NCBI RefSeq assembly: GCF_021026315.1
Contig: NZ_JAJNCX010000002.1
Span: 124,001-188,000, forward strand
DNA from: Rhizobium sp. C4
Lineage (GTDB): Bacteria; Pseudomonadota; Alphaproteobacteria; Rhizobiales; Rhizobiaceae
Direction of reading: 5' to 3'
DNA length: 64,000 nt
Shown: positions 27,205-35,802 of the stretch, one piece after another
Layout of the letters: each line of letters starts with the position of its first letter
How positions within the stretch are numbered: the stretch's first letter is position 1
Notes under the pieces: generated by a model
The model's input: only the letters and a program-made list of their open reading frames with translations
The model's database searches: none
Told to the model about the DNA's origin: nothing
Translations under genes and position numbers: made by a program

Positions 27205-27851
27205 TTGCCATCTCCCTGGCTCAAAAGCTGTTCCATCCGTCCGTCATCAAGGAAGAGCCACGGATTGTCGACGCGGTGGCGGGCCTCGAAGGCGGATATG
27301 TCTTCTGCATCATCGGCGAGAATGCCCCCGATCTCGTCCAGCCCGAGAAGAAGGGCCCGCTTGCGCCACGGATCGATGTCAAAGGAGAGTGCCGGGCCGT
27401 TTGGCAGCAAGACCGTCTGCGCTTCGAGGTCGACGGTGAACGGCTGGCCGGTGCGCGCCGCCGCCATGACATTGGCGTGGGCCTCTCCGGTGATGACGAT
27501 GGGCAGAACGCCGTTCTTGAAGCAGTTGGAGAAGAAGATTTCGCCGAAGCTCGGTGCGATCACGCAGCGTATGCCAAAATCTGCAAGCGCCCAGACGGCC
27601 TGTTCGCGGCTCGATCCGGATCCGAAATTGGCGTCGGCGACGAGGATGCGGGCTTCGTTGAACGGGGGCGTGTTGAGAACGAAATCCGTCATGCCGCCAT
27701 CGCGGCGATGACGCCGTTCATGAAACAGATGCTTGCCGAGACCTGCCTTGTCGAGCAGCAGAAGGAAACGGGCGGGAAAAATGATGTCCGTATCGACATC
27801 GGCCTCCGCAAGCGGCGCGGCGACGGATGTCAGTCGAGTGAACTTTTCCAT
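27201..27851 (-). CDS. aconitase-family hydratase small subunit (LeuD-like)
   Basis: A 216-residue swivel-domain protein with the LeuD blocks DVDTDIIFPARFL, FGSGSSREQAVWAL and APSFGEIFFSNCFKNGVLPI. It pairs with the LeuC-like protein. It overlaps LeuC by TGATG and the amidase gene by ATGA. Leucine synthesis is unlikely because leuA and leuB are absent and the neighbours are catabolic; maleate, citraconate or dimethylmaleate hydration are alternatives known for LeuCD relatives. Confidence 0.85.
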   Translation of the reverse strand: MEKFTRLTSVAAPLAEADVDTDIIFPARFLLLLDKAGLGKHLFHERRHRRDGGMTDFVLNTPPFNEARILVADANFGSGSSREQAVWALADFGIRCVIAPSFGEIFFSNCFKNGVLPIVITGEAHANVMAAARTGQPFTVDLEAQTVLLPNGPALSFDIDPWRKRALLLGLDEIGGILADDAEDISAFEARHRVDNPWLFLDDGRMEQLLSQGDGK

Positions 27852-29263
27852 CAGTGCATGGTCTCCAGTTTGCGGATGTCGATCAGGTGGCCCGCGATCG
27901 CGGCGGCTGCCGCCATGGCGGGGCTCATCAGATGCGTTCGCCCGCCGAGACCCTGACGGCCCTCGAAATTGCGGTTGGAGGTGGAGGCGCAGCGTTCTCC
28001 CGGTTTCAGCCTGTCGTCATTCATGGCAACGCACATCGAACAGCCCGAGTCGCGCCATTCAAAGCCGGCGTCCCGGAACACCCTGTCGAGACCTTCCGCT
28101 TCAGCCTGCAGCCTGACAGTGGCTGAACCCGGGACGACAATGGCGGCTACGTTGTCGGCGACCTTGCGCCCCGAAACCACGGACGCTGCAATGCGAAGAT
28201 CTTCAAGTCGGCCGTTTGTGCACGACCCGATGAACACCCGGTCGATCGCGATTTCTTCCAGCGGCGTGCCGGGCTTCAGATTCATATAGGCGAGGCTGCG
28301 CTCCATCTTCTGCCGCTTCACCGGGTCGGTTTCCACGGTCGGATCCGGCACGAGGCCGGTCACGGAGGCTGTCTCGCCGGGATTGGTGCCCCAGGAGACC
28401 TGTGGTGCAAGGGCGGATACATCGAGATCGACCTCCCGGTCGAAGACGGCGCCCGTGTCGCTCGGAAGGCCCTTCCAGTACGTGATTGCCCGGTCGAGCA
28501 GCGCGCCGGCGGGCGCGAGCGGGCGGCCGGACACCCAGGCGATCGTGGTTTCGTCAGGGGCGACCATGCCCACCCGGCTGCCCGCCTCGATCGACATGTT
28601 GCAAAGCGTCATGCGCGCTTCCATCGACAATTGGCCAATCACGGGGCCCGCATATTCAATCGCATAGCCGACGCCGCCGTTCGTTCCGATGCGGGCAATC
28701 AGCGCCAGGATGATGTCCTTCACCGTCACGCCGTCACCGAGCCGCCCGACGAGATTGACGCGCATGGTCTTCTGTTTCCGCTGACGCAGAGACTGAGTTG
28801 CGAATACGCATTCACATTCGCTGGCGCCGATGCCGAATGCAATCGCCCCGAAGGCGCCATGCGTCGATGTGTGGCTGTCGCCGCAGACGAGCGTCGCGCC
28901 CGGCAGCGTGAACCCGAGTTCGGGACCCATGACATGCACGATGCCGTGCCGCGCGTCATTCATTCCAATATAGCCGATGCCGAAGCGTGCGCAGTTGTCC
29001 TTCAGGCGCGCGACCTGCCTGGCTGCAAGGCCTTCGGGCAGCGGCAGATGCCTGTCCGTGGTCGGGACGGCGTGATCCGCAACGGCAATGTGTGCGTCGG
29101 GGCGCCTGAATTTCCGGCCTTCTGCTGCCAGTCCTGCAAAGGCTTGCGGGCTGGAAACCTCCTGGACGAGATGGCGGTCGATATAGAGAAGCGACGTGCC
29201 ATCCTCGTAGTTCTTGATGACGTGGCTATCCCATACTTTCTCGTAAAGCGTTCTTGCAGTCAT
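27851..29263 (-). CDS. aconitase-family hydratase large subunit (LeuC-like)
   Basis: A 470-residue iron-sulfur dehydratase subunit, the normal LeuC length. The three cluster cysteines are Cys348 (GSCTNG), Cys408 and Cys411 (SGCSMC), and [13 protein letters not shown] is kept. It would hydrate or isomerise an unsaturated dicarboxylate with the LeuD-like subunit. The start at 29263 opens the six-gene minus-strand operon that diverges from hyuA; a LacI-type operator lies at 29393-29406. A much longer antisense frame through 30826 is a shadow of hyuA. Confidence 0.87.
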   Translation of the reverse strand: MTARTLYEKVWDSHVIKNYEDGTSLLYIDRHLVQEVSSPQAFAGLAAEGRKFRRPDAHIAVADHAVPTTDRHLPLPEGLAARQVARLKDNCARFGIGYIGMNDARHGIVHVMGPELGFTLPGATLVCGDSHTSTHGAFGAIAFGIGASECECVFATQSLRQRKQKTMRVNLVGRLGDGVTVKDIILALIARIGTNGGVGYAIEYAGPVIGQLSMEARMTLCNMSIEAGSRVGMVAPDETTIAWVSGRPLAPAGALLDRAITYWKGLPSDTGAVFDREVDLDVSALAPQVSWGTNPGETASVTGLVPDPTVETDPVKRQKMERSLAYMNLKPGTPLEEIAIDRVFIGSCTNGRLEDLRIAASVVSGRKVADNVAAIVVPGSATVRLQAEAEGLDRVFRDAGFEWRDSGCSMCVAMNDDRLKPGERCASTSNRNFEGRQGLGGRTHLMSPAMAAAAAIAGHLIDIRKLETMH

Positions 29264-29392
29264 TTCCGATGTGATGTCCGATGAGGCTTGTAAAGCAGGC
29301 GAATGAGCTGGCGCTTTGGCTGCTGTCAGAAAAACTGGCGAGACCCGAATGTTTCCTCTTGCAGAAGAGCCGGGAGCCAATTTATGCTGAAA

Positions 29393-29406
29393 TGAATACG
29401 CATGCA
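29393..29406. promoter_or_regulatory. LacI-type operator between leuC-like and hyuA
   Basis: TGAATACGCATGCA, an interrupted palindrome with a central CG, typical of LacI-family sites. Close copies sit at the lacI promoter (34435-34448) and at the CUT2 importer promoter (34617-34630). It would control both divergent operons. Confidence 0.65.
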
Positions 29407-29441
29407 ATACGCTGTTGTGTGCGGATTGAAAAAAGGAGACA

Positions 29442-29468
29442 ATGATGCGCGTAGGGGAACTGAAATGA
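29442..29468 (+). CDS. eight-codon leader ORF overlapping the hyuA start
   Basis: ATG at 29442 with a strong AAAGGAG site seven bases upstream encodes MMRVGELK and stops with a TGA that overlaps the hyuA ATG at 29465 (ATGA). The hyuA start itself has only a weak site (GGGGAA, inside this frame). The layout suggests ribosomes load on the leader and restart at hyuA. It may have no other function. Confidence 0.4.
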   Translation: MMRVGELK

Positions 29469-31522
29469 GACTGGGCGTCGATGTAGGTGGCACGTTCACC
29501 GATCTCTTGCTTCATGACGAAAAGACCAATCGAACCTTCCAGGCCAAGACACCGTCGACGCCGGAAGATCAGTCGATCGGTGTTGCTGCGGGCGTGAAGC
29601 TGATTTGCGAGAAGGCCGGGATCTCTCCGTCGGATATCGATCTGATCCTTCACGGCACCACGGTGGCGACCAATGCAGTGCTGGAGGGCAAGGGATCTCG
29701 CGTTGGCCTGCTCGTCACCGAAGGGTTCGAATACACCCTGCATCTGGCGAAGGCCTGGACGCCGGGTCCGCTTTTCGGCTGGATCAACATGGAAAAGCCG
29801 GATCCGCTGGCATCTCTGGCCGATACCCGCGGCATTCCCGAGCGCATGAATGCGCGCGGCGAAGTGGTGCGCGAACTCGATCTCGATGTGGCGACCAGGA
29901 TGATCGACGATCTCTGCTCGTCGGGCATCGAGGCGCTGACGATCTCTCTCATGCATTCCTACGCCAATCCGGCGCATGAACGGGCACTTCGCGAGATTGT
30001 CGCTGCCCGCTTCCCGAATATTCCCGTATCGCTCTCTTCCGAGATCCTGCCGGAATTCCGCGAATATGACCGTGCAATCACGACGGTGATGAACGACTAT
30101 GTCCGCCCGATCATGAAGCGCTATCTGTCGCGCATCGAGGATCGGCTGAAGTCGGATGGCGTGCGCGCACGTCTCCATATCGTTCGCTCCGACGGCGGTC
30201 TCATGAGCGCCTCTGCTGCTTCCGAGCGGCCGGTGCACACGGTTCTGTCCGGTCCTGCCGGTGGCGTGACCTCGACCATGATGCTGTCGCGTCGGTCGGG
30301 CTTCTCCAAGCTGCTGGCCTTCGACATGGGCGGCACGTCGACCGACGTTGCGGTCATCATCGATGGTGAAGCGACGATTTCGCGCTCGACGGAAGTCGGC
30401 ATGTTTCCGGCCAAGGTGCCGACGCTCGACGTCCGCTCCGTGGGTGCCGGCGGCGGCTCCATCGCCGACGTTTCGGAACTGACCGGTTCGCTGCGCGTCG
30501 GCCCGCGTTCGGCAGGTGCCCGGCCGGGTCCTGTCTCCTATGGTCGCGGCGGCACGGAACCTGCCGTTTCGGATGCCAACGTTGTTCTCGGCTATCTTCC
30601 GCCGGTCCTGCTCGGCGGCGACATGACTCTCGATGTCGAGGGCGCACGCGCGGCCGTCGCACGGGTCGGTGCGCAACTCGGCTTGTCGCCCGAAGACGCG
30701 GCCAAGGGCATCATCGACATCGCCAACGAGGTGATGCTCGGTGCCCTTCGCGTCATCACCGTGCAGCGCGGGCTTGACCCCCGCGAATTCGGCATCGTTG
30801 CATTCGGTGGAGCAGGTCCGCTCCATGCCAATGCCATGGCCGAACTGCTCGGCTGCTATCCGGTTCTGGTGCCGACCAATCCGGGCGTGCTTTGCGCACT
30901 TGGCTTCCTCGAAGCCGATTTCCGCAACGAATTCGTCCAGACCTATATCCGCTCGACCGTCGGGCTGGCCCCCGCGGAAGTCTGGTCGCGCTTCGATGAA
31001 CTCGAAGCCAAGGCCCAGGAATGGCTGATCGAACAGGAAGTCTCAAAGGCCGATGCCTCGATCACCTTTGCTCTCGACCTTCGCTATGAGCAGCAGGGCT
31101 TCGAAGTGTCGGTGCCGGTGAGTGCGGATGACGTGCGCAAGCGCGGCGATCTTGCCCGCACGCTCGCCGACTTCCACGACATCCATGAGCGGCTCTACGG
31201 GGTTCGCTTCCATGTGCCGGTCGAACTCGTCGCCCTGCGTGTTGTGGCTCGTGGCGCCACGCCGCCGGTCGAAGAGGCAAAGCTCGCCTCTGCAGGCGGT
31301 GACGTCAAGAACGCCATTCTCGAGACCCGTCCGGCCTATTTCAACGGCGCCTGGGTTGATACGCCGCATTATGATCGCGCCAAGCTCGGTGCGGGCGCTC
31401 GCGTCGAGGGCCCGGCCATCATTCGCCAGTACGATACGACGACGGTGCTCCTGCCGGCGCACTACGCCGAAATCGACCCGCACGGCAATATCCTGATCTG
31501 GCCTGTTTCGAAGGGGGCATGA
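29465..31522 (+). CDS. hyuA: hydantoinase/oxoprolinase family subunit A (HyuA-like)
   Basis: A 685-residue subunit of the ATP-dependent hydantoinase/5-oxoprolinase family. The N-terminal DVGGTFTDL and central [10 protein letters not shown] are the actin-fold phosphate loops, and GAGGGSIA and [14 protein letters not shown] are conserved. Family members hydrolyse N-methylhydantoin, 5-oxoproline or caprolactam, or carboxylate acetone and acetophenone. No third carboxylase subunit is present, so a lactam, imide or hydantoin hydrolase is favoured. The start at 29465 overlaps a short leader frame. Confidence 0.87.
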   Translation: MRLGVDVGGTFTDLLLHDEKTNRTFQAKTPSTPEDQSIGVAAGVKLICEKAGISPSDIDLILHGTTVATNAVLEGKGSRVGLLVTEGFEYTLHLAKAWTPGPLFGWINMEKPDPLASLADTRGIPERMNARGEVVRELDLDVATRMIDDLCSSGIEALTISLMHSYANPAHERALREIVAARFPNIPVSLSSEILPEFREYDRAITTVMNDYVRPIMKRYLSRIEDRLKSDGVRARLHIVRSDGGLMSASAASERPVHTVLSGPAGGVTSTMMLSRRSGFSKLLAFDMGGTSTDVAVIIDGEATISRSTEVGMFPAKVPTLDVRSVGAGGGSIADVSELTGSLRVGPRSAGARPGPVSYGRGGTEPAVSDANVVLGYLPPVLLGGDMTLDVEGARAAVARVGAQLGLSPEDAAKGIIDIANEVMLGALRVITVQRGLDPREFGIVAFGGAGPLHANAMAELLGCYPVLVPTNPGVLCALGFLEADFRNEFVQTYIRSTVGLAPAEVWSRFDELEAKAQEWLIEQEVSKADASITFALDLRYEQQGFEVSVPVSADDVRKRGDLARTLADFHDIHERLYGVRFHVPVELVALRVVARGATPPVEEAKLASAGGDVKNAILETRPAYFNGAWVDTPHYDRAKLGAGARVEGPAIIRQYDTTTVLLPAHYAEIDPHGNILIWPVSKGA

Positions 31523-33306
31523 GCACCATGGCTGTCAAAGTAGATCCCATTACACTCGACATCATCGAGAACGCCCTGAAGAACGCCCGTTTCGAGATGG
31601 ACGGCGTCGTGGTCCGCATCTCGCTGTCGCCCGTCATTCGCGAGCAGCATGATGAATTCCCGATGATCTGCAACGAGCGCGGCCAGATGATCGTCGGCCA
31701 GTTCGGCTCCTACATCCCGTCCGTCGTGGAGAAGTTCCAGGGCGACATCAACGAGGGCGACATCTTCGTCTGGAACGATCCCTATGCCTGCAAGGGCTCC
31801 ATCTCGCACAACAACGACTGGTGCGTGATGATGCCGATCTTCCATGAGGGCGTTCACGTCGGCTTCTCGTCGATCTTCGGCCACATGGTCGATGTCGGCG
31901 GCTCGGTTCCGGGCTCGATGCCGGCAAATGCCCGCACAATATGGGAAGAAGGCCTGCGCATTCCGCCGGTCCGCATCTATTCCAAGGGCGTGCTGAACGA
32001 GGGCGTGCTCGACATCATGCTCAACAACACCCGCACCCCGGACATGAACCGCGCCGACCTCATGGCCCTGATTGCGGGCTGCCGCACCGCGTCGACCCGC
32101 GTGAAGGAACTCTGCGACCGTTTCGGCCGCGAGACCTACATGTCGGCCTGCGACATGCTGCTCGACCGGACGCGCGAAGCCATGCGCGTCGTCATCCGCA
32201 AGTACATTCCCGAGGAGCCGGTCAGCTTCACGGACTATGTGGATGATGATGGTCTCGGAAATGGCCCGTTCCGCATGACGCTGACCATTTCCCGGCGTGG
32301 CGATATTGCGGTGTTCGACTTCACGGGAACCGATGGGCAGGCAGAAGGCCCGATCAACTTCCACATCCATGAAGGTCTGTGCAAGCTGTTCTTCGGCGTC
32401 TACATGATCATGTCCTTCGATCCGTCGGTGCTTTTCAACGAAGGGTTCTACGACCTTTTCGAGATCGTGCTGCCGGAGGGAAGCCTGCTCAACCCGCGGT
32501 TCCCCGCCGCGCTGTCGAACCGGCTGAACACGCATACGCGCTTCTTCGACTGCCAGGCCGGCGCGCTCGGCAAGTTCGTGCCGCAGCTGTCCATGGCAGC
32601 CGGTTACGGCACCAGCCCGCACTTCATCTTCTCGGGTCACGACAAGGACAACAAGTATTTCCAGCTGATGGAGCTTCTGTTCGGCGGCGTGCCGGGTCGC
32701 CCGAAGGGTGACGGGTTCGACGGTCATGCGTGGTGGCCGCTTTTTTCCGCCACGCCGATCGAATACATCGAAAACTACTATCCGGTGCTGGTCGAGCGTT
32801 ACCAGCCGATCCAGGACTCCGGCGGGCCGGGGCTCCATCGCGGTGGTGCGGGCATCGAGAAGGTCTATCGTGTCCTCGAACCGGGTCAGGTATCGATCCA
32901 CGATGACCGCGAAGTGGTTCCGCCGTGGGGCATCAACGGTGGCCTTCATGGTGGCACGTCGAGCAAGTGGGTTATCCGTGCGGGCTCGGACGAGCCTACC
33001 CGGATCCCGTCCAAGATCGACAATCTCAAGGTAAAGCCCGGCGATCGCGTCGTCTTCAAGACGGCAGGGTCGGGCGGCTGGGGTGATCCTCTCGACCGTC
33101 CCGCAGCCACCGTTGCGCGCGACGTCCGCTATGGCCTGGTCTCGGCCAGGCAGGCTGAAGAGGGTTACGGCGTACTCCTGACCGTGGAAAACCTGGCCGA
33201 CGAAAAGGCCACGGAGGCTCTGAGAGCGAAGTTGAAGGAGGAGCGCGGCGCACCGCCGCCATTCGATTTCGGTTTCACGCCGCCGGAGCGTCAGGCTGCG
33301 GAATGA
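31519..33306 (+). CDS. hyuB: hydantoinase/oxoprolinase family subunit B (HyuB-like)
   Basis: A 595-residue HyuB subunit. It opens KVDPITLDIIENALKN, then SPVIREQHDEFP, NDPYACKGSISHNND and the late GGPGLHRGGAGIEKVYRV block. It holds the catalytic part for C-N bond opening or carboxylation with HyuA. The ATG at 31519 overlaps the hyuA stop (ATGA); an ATG at 31528 is an alternative. The operon ends at a clear terminator at 33313. Confidence 0.87.
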   Translation: MSTMAVKVDPITLDIIENALKNARFEMDGVVVRISLSPVIREQHDEFPMICNERGQMIVGQFGSYIPSVVEKFQGDINEGDIFVWNDPYACKGSISHNNDWCVMMPIFHEGVHVGFSSIFGHMVDVGGSVPGSMPANARTIWEEGLRIPPVRIYSKGVLNEGVLDIMLNNTRTPDMNRADLMALIAGCRTASTRVKELCDRFGRETYMSACDMLLDRTREAMRVVIRKYIPEEPVSFTDYVDDDGLGNGPFRMTLTISRRGDIAVFDFTGTDGQAEGPINFHIHEGLCKLFFGVYMIMSFDPSVLFNEGFYDLFEIVLPEGSLLNPRFPAALSNRLNTHTRFFDCQAGALGKFVPQLSMAAGYGTSPHFIFSGHDKDNKYFQLMELLFGGVPGRPKGDGFDGHAWWPLFSATPIEYIENYYPVLVERYQPIQDSGGPGLHRGGAGIEKVYRVLEPGQVSIHDDREVVPPWGINGGLHGGTSSKWVIRAGSDEPTRIPSKIDNLKVKPGDRVVFKTAGSGGWGDPLDRPAATVARDVRYGLVSARQAEEGYGVLLTVENLADEKATEALRAKLKEERGAPPPFDFGFTPPERQAAE

Positions 33307-33312
33307 CGAAAC

Positions 33313-33340
33313 GAAAATGGGGCCGAAAGGCCCCATTTTC
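33313..33340. terminator. bidirectional intrinsic terminator
   Basis: A 12-base perfect stem (33313-33324 with 33329-33340) with a GAAA tetraloop; the arms begin GAAAA and end TTTTC. It separates the convergent hyuB and lacI-family genes. Confidence 0.85.
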
Positions 33341-33368
33341 ATATGCTCGTTTCACGATAACGCGGCGG

Positions 33369-34415
33369 CTATTCACTATCCCGAGGCGCCGGGACGGTAC
33401 TGCGCCAGATCAGGCGTCCGGGAATGCGCTTGTCGATGCCGCGCTCGATGGGGCGGGTCGGTTCATCCAGATGCAGGATCGCCAGAGTTTCGTCCACCAT
33501 CTGATCGATCGGCTGTCGGACTGTGGTCAGATGATAGGGCGCGCGCCGTGCTTCCGGAATGTCATCGAATCCCCCGAGCATCAGATCCTCGGGGACCTTC
33601 ATGCCCAGCCGCAACTGAAGGGCATCCATGACGCCCATCGCCATGATGTCGTTCACGCCAAAGATCGCGTCGGGACGCTTCACGTCGGGCGAGGAGAAGT
33701 ACCGGATGGTGGCACTGAAAGCGCCCTCGTAGGACGAGTTGCCCTCGATCTGGCTGATGTCGCTGCGCTTGATGCCGCCCTCGATCAGCCGGTCCATGAA
33801 GCCGTGCATGCGGTCGCCGCTTGTCGTTGCCGTCGGATCGCCCGTGACGATCAGATAGCTCTTTGCGCCTGCAGCCAGGAAGGCTTCCGCGATCAGGCGT
33901 CCACCGCCGTTGTTGTCGCAGCGCACACCGGAGGCATCCGAGCCCGGAATGTAGCGGTTGAAGAGAACGATCGGGATGCCGCGGTCGTGGCACATGCTGG
34001 TCATGCGCGTCGACAGCTGCGCGGATGTGAGGATGACGCCGTCGACCTGATATTTCAGCACCTGCAGGATCGCGTCATCGCTTTCGGCGCCGGCATCCAC
34101 CGTGAAAATCAGAACCTGCCGTCCGTGCTCCTGCAGTTTCCTGCTGAAGGCGTGCATGACATGAACGTAGAAGGGATTGGCAAGATTGCCGAGGATCAGC
34201 GCCACGATGTTGGACCGCTTGGTCGTCAGGCTGCTTGCGATCGAGTTTGGTACGTAGTTCAGCTTTCGCGCCGCCTCCAGAACCTTCTGGCGGGTTTCTT
34301 CGGCGATGCTGGAGCCAGGCGTGAAGGCGCGGGAGACTGCCGACTGGGAAACGCCCGCCAATGCAGCCACTTCAAACGATGTCGTCCTGTTTGAGCTGCG
34401 CGTCATTCCTGTCAA
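33369..34415 (-). CDS. LacI family transcriptional regulator
   Basis: A 348-residue LacI regulator. Residues about 12-68 are the HTH and hinge (SFEVAALAGVSQSAVSRAFTPG, YVPNSIASSL); the rest is a periplasmic-binding-like effector domain ending in VRQPIDQM. The start at 34415 is 20 bases from a palindrome (34435-34448) that is repeated at the hyuA/leuC and importer promoters, so it probably represses all three and itself. The effector should be the compound carried by the CUT2 importer or a product of it. Confidence 0.9.
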   Translation of the reverse strand: MTGMTRSSNRTTSFEVAALAGVSQSAVSRAFTPGSSIAEETRQKVLEAARKLNYVPNSIASSLTTKRSNIVALILGNLANPFYVHVMHAFSRKLQEHGRQVLIFTVDAGAESDDAILQVLKYQVDGVILTSAQLSTRMTSMCHDRGIPIVLFNRYIPGSDASGVRCDNNGGGRLIAEAFLAAGAKSYLIVTGDPTATTSGDRMHGFMDRLIEGGIKRSDISQIEGNSSYEGAFSATIRYFSSPDVKRPDAIFGVNDIMAMGVMDALQLRLGMKVPEDLMLGGFDDIPEARRAPYHLTTVRQPIDQMVDETLAILHLDEPTRPIERGIDKRIPGRLIWRSTVPAPRDSE

Positions 34416-34434
34416 GACTCCTTCGGGTTGCTTC

Positions 34435-34448
34435 AGAATGCGTATTCA
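34435..34448. promoter_or_regulatory. LacI-type operator at the lacI promoter
   Basis: AGAATGCGTATTCA; its reverse complement TGAATACGCATTCT matches the sites at 29393 and 34617 at 11 or more of 14 positions. Position fits autoregulation. Confidence 0.65.
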
Positions 34449-34616
34449 AAGCCTCGCTGCATTCCATGCAACGTAACCTTCCTGCCGGTCTCTTTCAATA
34501 GCAAAGCTCCGTGCATCCCCAGCGCCCGTGGTAACCGGCATATGGCGGGTCAATCTCGAAATCCGACAAAAAGGATGAGAGGCGCAATTGACTTATGGGC
34601 GACTTTGCGCAAACAA

Positions 34617-34630
34617 TGCATACGCATTCA
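34617..34630. promoter_or_regulatory. LacI-type operator at the CUT2 importer promoter
   Basis: TGCATACGCATTCA, 54 bases upstream of the binding-protein start and downstream of a possible -35 box (TTGACT, 34588-34593). Third copy of the LacI site. Confidence 0.65.
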
Positions 34631-34683
34631 AGAATAATCCCTGCCGAGGGGGTAGGGCTTCACTAAAGTCTGGGAGACTACCG

Positions 34684-35802
34684 ATGAAGAAAAGCGTTCT
34701 GCTGGCATCACTCACCTCCGCTGCCGCCCTGTTGTGTCTGGCGGCTCCTTCCTTTGCCGATGATGCCGCCGACGGCCTTGCCCGTGCGAAGGCCAACATT
34801 GCCAAGTATCAGTCCAAGCCGCAGTTCACGGCGCCGGGCGAGCCTTTCGATGCGAAATCCTGCGCGAAGGGCAAGAAGATGCTCTCGATCCCGAACAACA
34901 GCGGCAATCCCTTCCTCAAGGGCATCATCGACCGCATGAAGACGGCCGGTGCCGAGGTCGGGCTTGAGGTTCGCGAATGGGAAAACCAGGGCCAGCCGAG
35001 CCAGTGGGTCCAGGGCGTTGAGATGGCGACGCGCGAGAAGTACAACATCATCGACCTGATTTCAGGCATCGACCCGGGCACGATCGAGCCGCAGCTGAAG
35101 GCGGCGAAGGAAGCGGGTGTGAAGGTCATGACCTCGCACTTCTACGATCCGAGCTTCAAGCAGAACCCCGTCGTATCCTCCTCGCTGACGATCGGCTTTG
35201 GCGAGATAGGCACGATCCTTGCCGACTGGTCTGCCGTCGCGACCGAAGGCAAGGCCAACATCGCGCTGGTCATCTCCAAGGAAGTGCCGCCGACCATCCC
35301 GCTCGTCGAAAACTTCAAGAAGCAGCTCGCCGCCAATTGCCCGACCTGCAAGATCGTCCAGGAAATCAACGTGGGCGTGACGGAGTGGGGCACCAAGATC
35401 CAGCCGGCAGTCCAGTCGGCCGTTCAGGCCCATCCGGAAATCAACGTCGTCATCCCGATCTACGATTCGATGTCGCAGTTCGTCATTCCGGCGCTCCGTC
35501 TTGCCGGCAAGACCGGTCAGGTGAAGGTCGCGACGTTCAACGGAACGCCTTTCGTGCTGGATTATATCCAGCAGGGTCTCGCCGACATGGATATCGGCGA
35601 AAGCCTCGACTGGATCGCCTATGCGACGGTTGACGGCCATCTGCGCGATGCCTGCGGCCTCAAGACGCCGACGGCGCTGAATGTGCCCTTCTACATCTTC
35701 GACAAGAGCAATGCTGCCGAAGCCGGTACGCCTGCGAAGTTCGACACCGGCTACGGCGATGCCTACAAGGCCGGCTTCCGCAAGCTCTGGGGCATTCAAT
35801 AA
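34684..35802 (+). CDS. CUT2-type ABC transporter substrate-binding protein (RbsB-like)
   Basis: A 372-residue periplasmic binding protein. Residues 1-25 are a Sec signal peptide (MKKSVLLAS..., cleavage after PSFA). The mature domain has IPNNSGNPFLKGIIDRMKTAG, the ribose-binding type opening. The ATG at 34684 has GGGAG upstream. It is the first gene of a three-component importer under the LacI-type operator. Ligand unknown; family members bind sugars, polyols and some other small solutes. Confidence 0.87.
   Translation: MKKSVLLASLTSAAALLCLAAPSFADDAADGLARAKANIAKYQSKPQFTAPGEPFDAKSCAKGKKMLSIPNNSGNPFLKGIIDRMKTAGAEVGLEVREWENQGQPSQWVQGVEMATREKYNIIDLISGIDPGTIEPQLKAAKEAGVKVMTSHFYDPSFKQNPVVSSSLTIGFGEIGTILADWSAVATEGKANIALVISKEVPPTIPLVENFKKQLAANCPTCKIVQEINVGVTEWGTKIQPAVQSAVQAHPEINVVIPIYDSMSQFVIPALRLAGKTGQVKVATFNGTPFVLDYIQQGLADMDIGESLDWIAYATVDGHLRDACGLKTPTALNVPFYIFDKSNAAEAGTPAKFDTGYGDAYKAGFRKLWGIQ

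Noticed and set aside
27201-29263. leuCD as leucine biosynthesis
   Set aside because: No leuA or leuB nearby and the genes overlap catabolic enzymes; relatives act on maleate-type acids.
27851-30826. A 991-codon minus-strand open frame running through leuC into hyuA
   Set aside because: Only 27851-29263 has LeuC features and a sensible start. The upstream part is antisense to hyuA, whose plus-strand motifs are complete.
29465-33306. Acetone or acetophenone carboxylase
   Set aside because: No third (gamma or further) carboxylase subunit gene beside hyuAB; the amidase partner favours C-N hydrolysis.
31462-33342. Long minus-strand frame opposite hyuB
   Set aside because: Composition is Arg/His/Asp-rich as in antisense frames of GC-rich genes, no family motif, and hyuB on the plus strand is fully conserved.
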